Source of the DNA: Azorinus chamasolen
Lineage: Eukaryota; Mollusca; Bivalvia; Cardiida; Solecurtidae
Direction: 5' to 3'
NCBI GenBank assembly: GCA_963576725.1
Contig: OY755244.1
Location: 85,927,121-85,991,120 of the forward strand
DNA: 64,000 bases
Within the stretch, counting starts at the first letter, position 1. Every line of letters starts with the position of its first letter. The notes beneath the pieces are model-generated. The model saw only the letters and a program-made list of their open reading frames with translations, was not told the DNA's origin and did no database searches. A program made the translations under genes and the position numbers. Below are positions 61,815 to 64,000 of this stretch, one piece after another.

Positions 61815-62176
61815 ATACTCTGAGATGTTTGTTTGTGTATTTGCCATTATTGAATGGTAGACAATTTCACTGAACTCTTTGCATGATAATTAAATTTGTT
61901 GTCTGCTCAATTATCATCTGTATTTCTTCTCTGATTTTGTTGCAAAAGTTGAGCCTAAGTGACAAACAGTATGGGTCTTAGATCCTCATGTTTTGTTGGA
62001 TTTGATCTGAATCCAAACTGCTTGCATAGGTATTAATTGTTGGGAGAAACTACTAAGCATTGAAAGTGCTAATTAGAATTCTTGATGGACTATTATATAT
62101 GACTTTATACATTTGGGACTTCACTTCTTACCTAGTCACATTATACTGACACAGAGTGTTTGATTTTATTTTGTAG
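61815..62176. other. Intron 14 stretch with a TTAA-6-like scrap
   Basis: GACAAACAGTATGGGTCTTA / GAATCCAAACTGCTTGC at 61961-62027; otherwise nothing recognised. Confidence 0.45.
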
Positions 62177-62213
62177 TGGAAGATCTTCCTTGTACTCTCA
62201 TGATGAGGACGAG
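62177..62213 (+). CDS. DOCK1/2/5-like: DOCK exon 15 (tail, last exon in window)
   Basis: One base completing Ser, then GRSSLYSHDEDE and donor GTGAGT. Acceptor TTTTGTAG. Very short, but both splice sites are strong and the phase agrees with exon 14. The gene continues past the window. Confidence 0.75.
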
Positions 62214-62253
62214 GTGAGTGCAGCTAGAGCAGTTATAAAACATACTGTGGGTC

Positions 62254-62490
62254 ATAAACCCTTTACCTGATGAATATTCATGTAATCTAGAATAACATCA
62301 TGAATATTAATTAGAATTTTGTTTTATAATGACGGGAATAAATTTTTGGCCATTGCAAAAACTGTAGATTCGGATATATATTATACAATAAGCAAACAGA
62401 GCAGACCCAGATCAGACGGCTCCTATTGGAGCCGTCTGATCTGGGTCTACTCTGTTTGCATAGGTATCTCTATCAGGTAAAGGGTCATGA
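62254..62490 (-). mobile_element. TTAA-2, best palindrome
   Basis: AAACCCTTTACCTGATGAAT left; 68-bp palindrome 62392-62459 with one arm mismatch and apex GGCTCCTATTGGAGCC; end CAGGTAAAGGGTCA. Confidence 0.9.
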
Positions 62491-62994
62491 ATGAAGGGGT
62501 GTACCATGCACTAATAGTATTGTTAACTGTTTCACCAATATATTACACAAAATGTACTAATCAGAAATGCATTTCATACATAAATATTTGTATCAAAACA
62601 TAACTATATATGCGTATTGTTATCTATCATATATGAATTAATATCACAGAATTTAATTAAAGTACTGTAGATGCATTTGTAAGAACCTACTACACTAGAA
62701 ATAGGCACATTGCAAGAACAAGAACATTCTGACAACTTAAATGGTTGTGGTCCATTTATAGGAAATTTTTCTCATTTGGGATCAACTATTTGACATCGAC
62801 ATCAATAGAAGTTTGTCTACTACCACTGTAAATAAATAGAAGCTGCATCGCCAGTGATGCATTTGATCTTAATCTGCACTGGTTCCAATTGCCATGTGCC
62901 TCTTGTCTTGTGACTGTGTATCAGTACATATGTTTGTCTGCAATATGACGTCACTATACTGCAGTATGATGTCACTATCTTTAATTGTGTCAGT
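62491..62994. other. Intron 15 stretch, nothing recognised
   Basis: A direct repeat TATGACGTCACTATACTGCA / GTATGATGTCACTAT at 62944-62978; no other structure. Confidence 0.45.
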
Positions 62995-63225
62995 TTAACC
63001 CTTTCCGTCATAGACTATTTTTTAGATCCAACCACTTTGAATAAATCTACTGAAAAGGAGCATTAACTAGAGAAAAGGAAAATTTTAGAATGTTGTAGTT
63101 ATGAAAACATTGTGATAAATAGAGCATTTGCTCCTAAGGAGCAAAATGCTCTATTTATTACAATGGTTTCAAAAAGTGACTTTTATAGAGTCGTAGAAAG
63201 GTGTATTTATGGAGGAAAGGGTTAA
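62995..63225 (+). mobile_element. TTAA-1
   Basis: TTAA at both ends; palindrome about 63102-63170 with three differences. Confidence 0.93.
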
Positions 63226-63291
63226 CCCTTTGAATACTGAACAGAGCAACAAATACGTACTTAAATACCAAAATTGTCTTTTCTTCATCAA

Positions 63292-63365
63292 ACCTTATGT
63301 TGTGACCACTCTTTAAAATAGGTCTTGAAGAGACGATTCTAAAAGTGGTCACAACATAGGGTTAA
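63292..63365. mobile_element. GTGACCAC fold-back element, copy 2
   Basis: CCTTATGTTGTGACCACTCT and AGTGGTCACAACATAGGG ends; about 74 bp, nearly all paired. Better preserved than 4027-4146. Confidence 0.8.
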
Positions 63366-63764
63366 ATTTGCGTAGAGGATTTAGACTGACAAACAGTGCA
63401 GACTCTGATCAGAATGTATGCAGATGTCATTACTCTCCTTTCCCACATTTGAAGGGTTCAGTGATGTCTATGATCGTGTCTTTTATCTTTCATGCATCAG
63501 TCTTATAACACTAAGTAACACTCGTAGATCTGTCTTAGTTTTCACTGTTTCAACATTTTGCAAAATTGATACAGATTATTATAGTCCCTAGTGGCTTTTG
63601 CAGGACTATTCAATTTATAGTTCTAACATCTAAAATATCTCTTAAAGTTTGTTACCTGTCCAAGCAATTTCTTCTTTGTATGTAGATTGTATACTTATCA
63701 CATCAGCTTGAATCATTTAAATTCACTAATACGCAGTTTCAAGGAGTAAAAGGTATTGCTTTGC
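63366..63764. other. Intron 15 stretch, nothing recognised
   Basis: Only a left-arm scrap ACAAACAGTGCAGACTCTGA at 63391. Confidence 0.45.
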
Positions 63765-64000
63765 TTTTTTATGCTCCTCAACGGCGGGGATATAGTAATT
63801 GCATTTTCCATTCGTCCGTCCGTCTATCGTTCCATCTGTCCGTCCCAAATTTTGTGTCCCTTCTATAACTTTTTTATCTGTGGATGGATTTCAAAATAAC
63901 CTGGCACAAATGTTCACCACACATAGATGATGTGTTACGTTCAACTCCCTGGTCCATGGGTCAAAGGTCAAGGTCATCCTTCAGGGTCAAAGGTCGGGGG
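63765..64000 (+). mobile_element. Tandem-core-class element, short form, cut by window end
   Basis: Second copy of the family at 1072: ATATAGTAATTGCATT, (GTCC)n, ATGGATTTCAAAATAACCTG, GGTCCATGGGTCAAAGGTCA. Confidence 0.75.

Larger units (their letters stand above)
264..62213 (+). other. DOCK1/2/5-like: DOCK-family Rac GEF gene, 3' half (15 exons)
   Basis: DOCK proteins are cytoplasmic guanine-nucleotide exchange factors that activate Rac-type GTPases through a DHR2 domain, usually with ELMO, in cell migration, engulfment and cell fusion. Fifteen exons read as one continuous frame of 642 codons; every exon end matches the phase of the next exon start. The order matches the family: helical linker (exons 1-4), DHR2 (exons 5-13), Ser/Pro-rich tail (14-15). 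Resemblance is mixed: exon 2 looks like DOCK3/4 (GEHK.HFIPGMIG), but exons 4, 7, 8 and 13 (LLERLLDYR, FDKGK-VWE, YYGQ.FP.., GMKLHG) favour DOCK1/2/5. Introns range from 117 bp to 37.6 kb. DHR1, SH3 and the C-terminus lie outside the window. The DOCK family is certain; the subfamily was judged by eye. Confidence 0.95.

Noticed and set aside
1..64000. Autonomous piggyBac, pogo or Helitron element
   Set aside because: No long transposase, helicase or reverse-transcriptase frame on either strand; all elements here are non-autonomous, and superfamily names rest on ends and target sites only.

Overview
Eukaryotic nuclear DNA, almost certainly from a bivalve mollusc. One animal gene is cut into small exons by very large introns. 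The repeats also fit: tandem-core elements headed by AGCTCACC plus GTCCGTC runs and tRNA-headed SINEs are types I associate with bivalve genomes. I cannot name the species. There is no sign of bacterial or viral coding.

Gene content. The only gene I can support is the 3' half of a plus-strand DOCK-family gene (Rac guanine-nucleotide exchange factor; closest by eye to DOCK1/2/5 and fly myoblast city). Fifteen exons were found: 264-364, 1743-1950, 2481-2569, 40170-40268, 46749-46809, 47839-48081, 49032-49118, 50243-50386, 51154-51292, 52361-52527, 53197-53460, 54417-54500, 54978-55097, 60633-60715 and 62177-62213. Every junction has AG/GT boundaries and matching phase. Together they give 1926 coding bases (642 codons), about 3 percent of the window. 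Exons 1-4 encode the helical linker before the DHR2 domain, exons 5-13 the DHR2 exchange domain, and exons 14-15 the start of the Ser/Pro-rich tail. Both gene ends lie outside the window. Intron 3 is 37.6 kb and holds a candidate alternative first exon (18533-18678) whose splice phase fits exon 4.

Repeat content. Introns are packed with short non-autonomous elements; names used here are local. TTAA-1 has ends CCCTTTCCTCCATA and a 68-bp perfect palindrome with arms GAAACCATTGTGATAAATAG. TTAA-2 has ends CCCTTTACTCCAT and a 68-bp palindrome beginning GCAAACAGAGTAGACCC; sub-type 2b has CCCTTTCCCTCATATAAACG at one end and GGAACAGGGAAAGGG at the other. TTAA-3 has ends CCCTTCTCTTGCTG; TTAA-4 CCCTTACAACGCTGAC; TTAA-5 GTCTGAATACTTAGGG; TTAA-6 CTCTTGGAATGCTAG; TTAA-7 CCCATTTGCTTCTAG. 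All are bounded by TTAA, as expected for piggyBac-type insertion. For TTAA-1, plus means the end reading AGGCTATTTTTAG comes first; for TTAA-2, plus means the palindrome-proximal end comes first. TA-1 to TA-5 are TA-flanked elements with CAGT...ACTG ends (pogo/Tc1-mariner type). Tandem-core elements have a 5' hairpin, GTCCGTC repeats, about 160-bp tandem units and a 3' hairpin followed by CTTGTT (pearl/Helentron-like). Smaller fold-back elements, SINEs and minisatellites complete the set. No transposase or reverse-transcriptase coding was found.

Main result. At least six TTAA families with unrelated termini carry one central palindrome of constant length (67-68 bp), and most share the apex GCTCCT-NN-AGGAGC. 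The same apex sits in the longer palindrome of three TA-element families with different terminal repeats. A portable fold-back cassette of fixed size thus appears to recur in otherwise unrelated transposon shells. Nested insertions, elements sharing one TTAA, chimeras and minisatellites grown from element ends show the cassette-bearing elements have been highly active.
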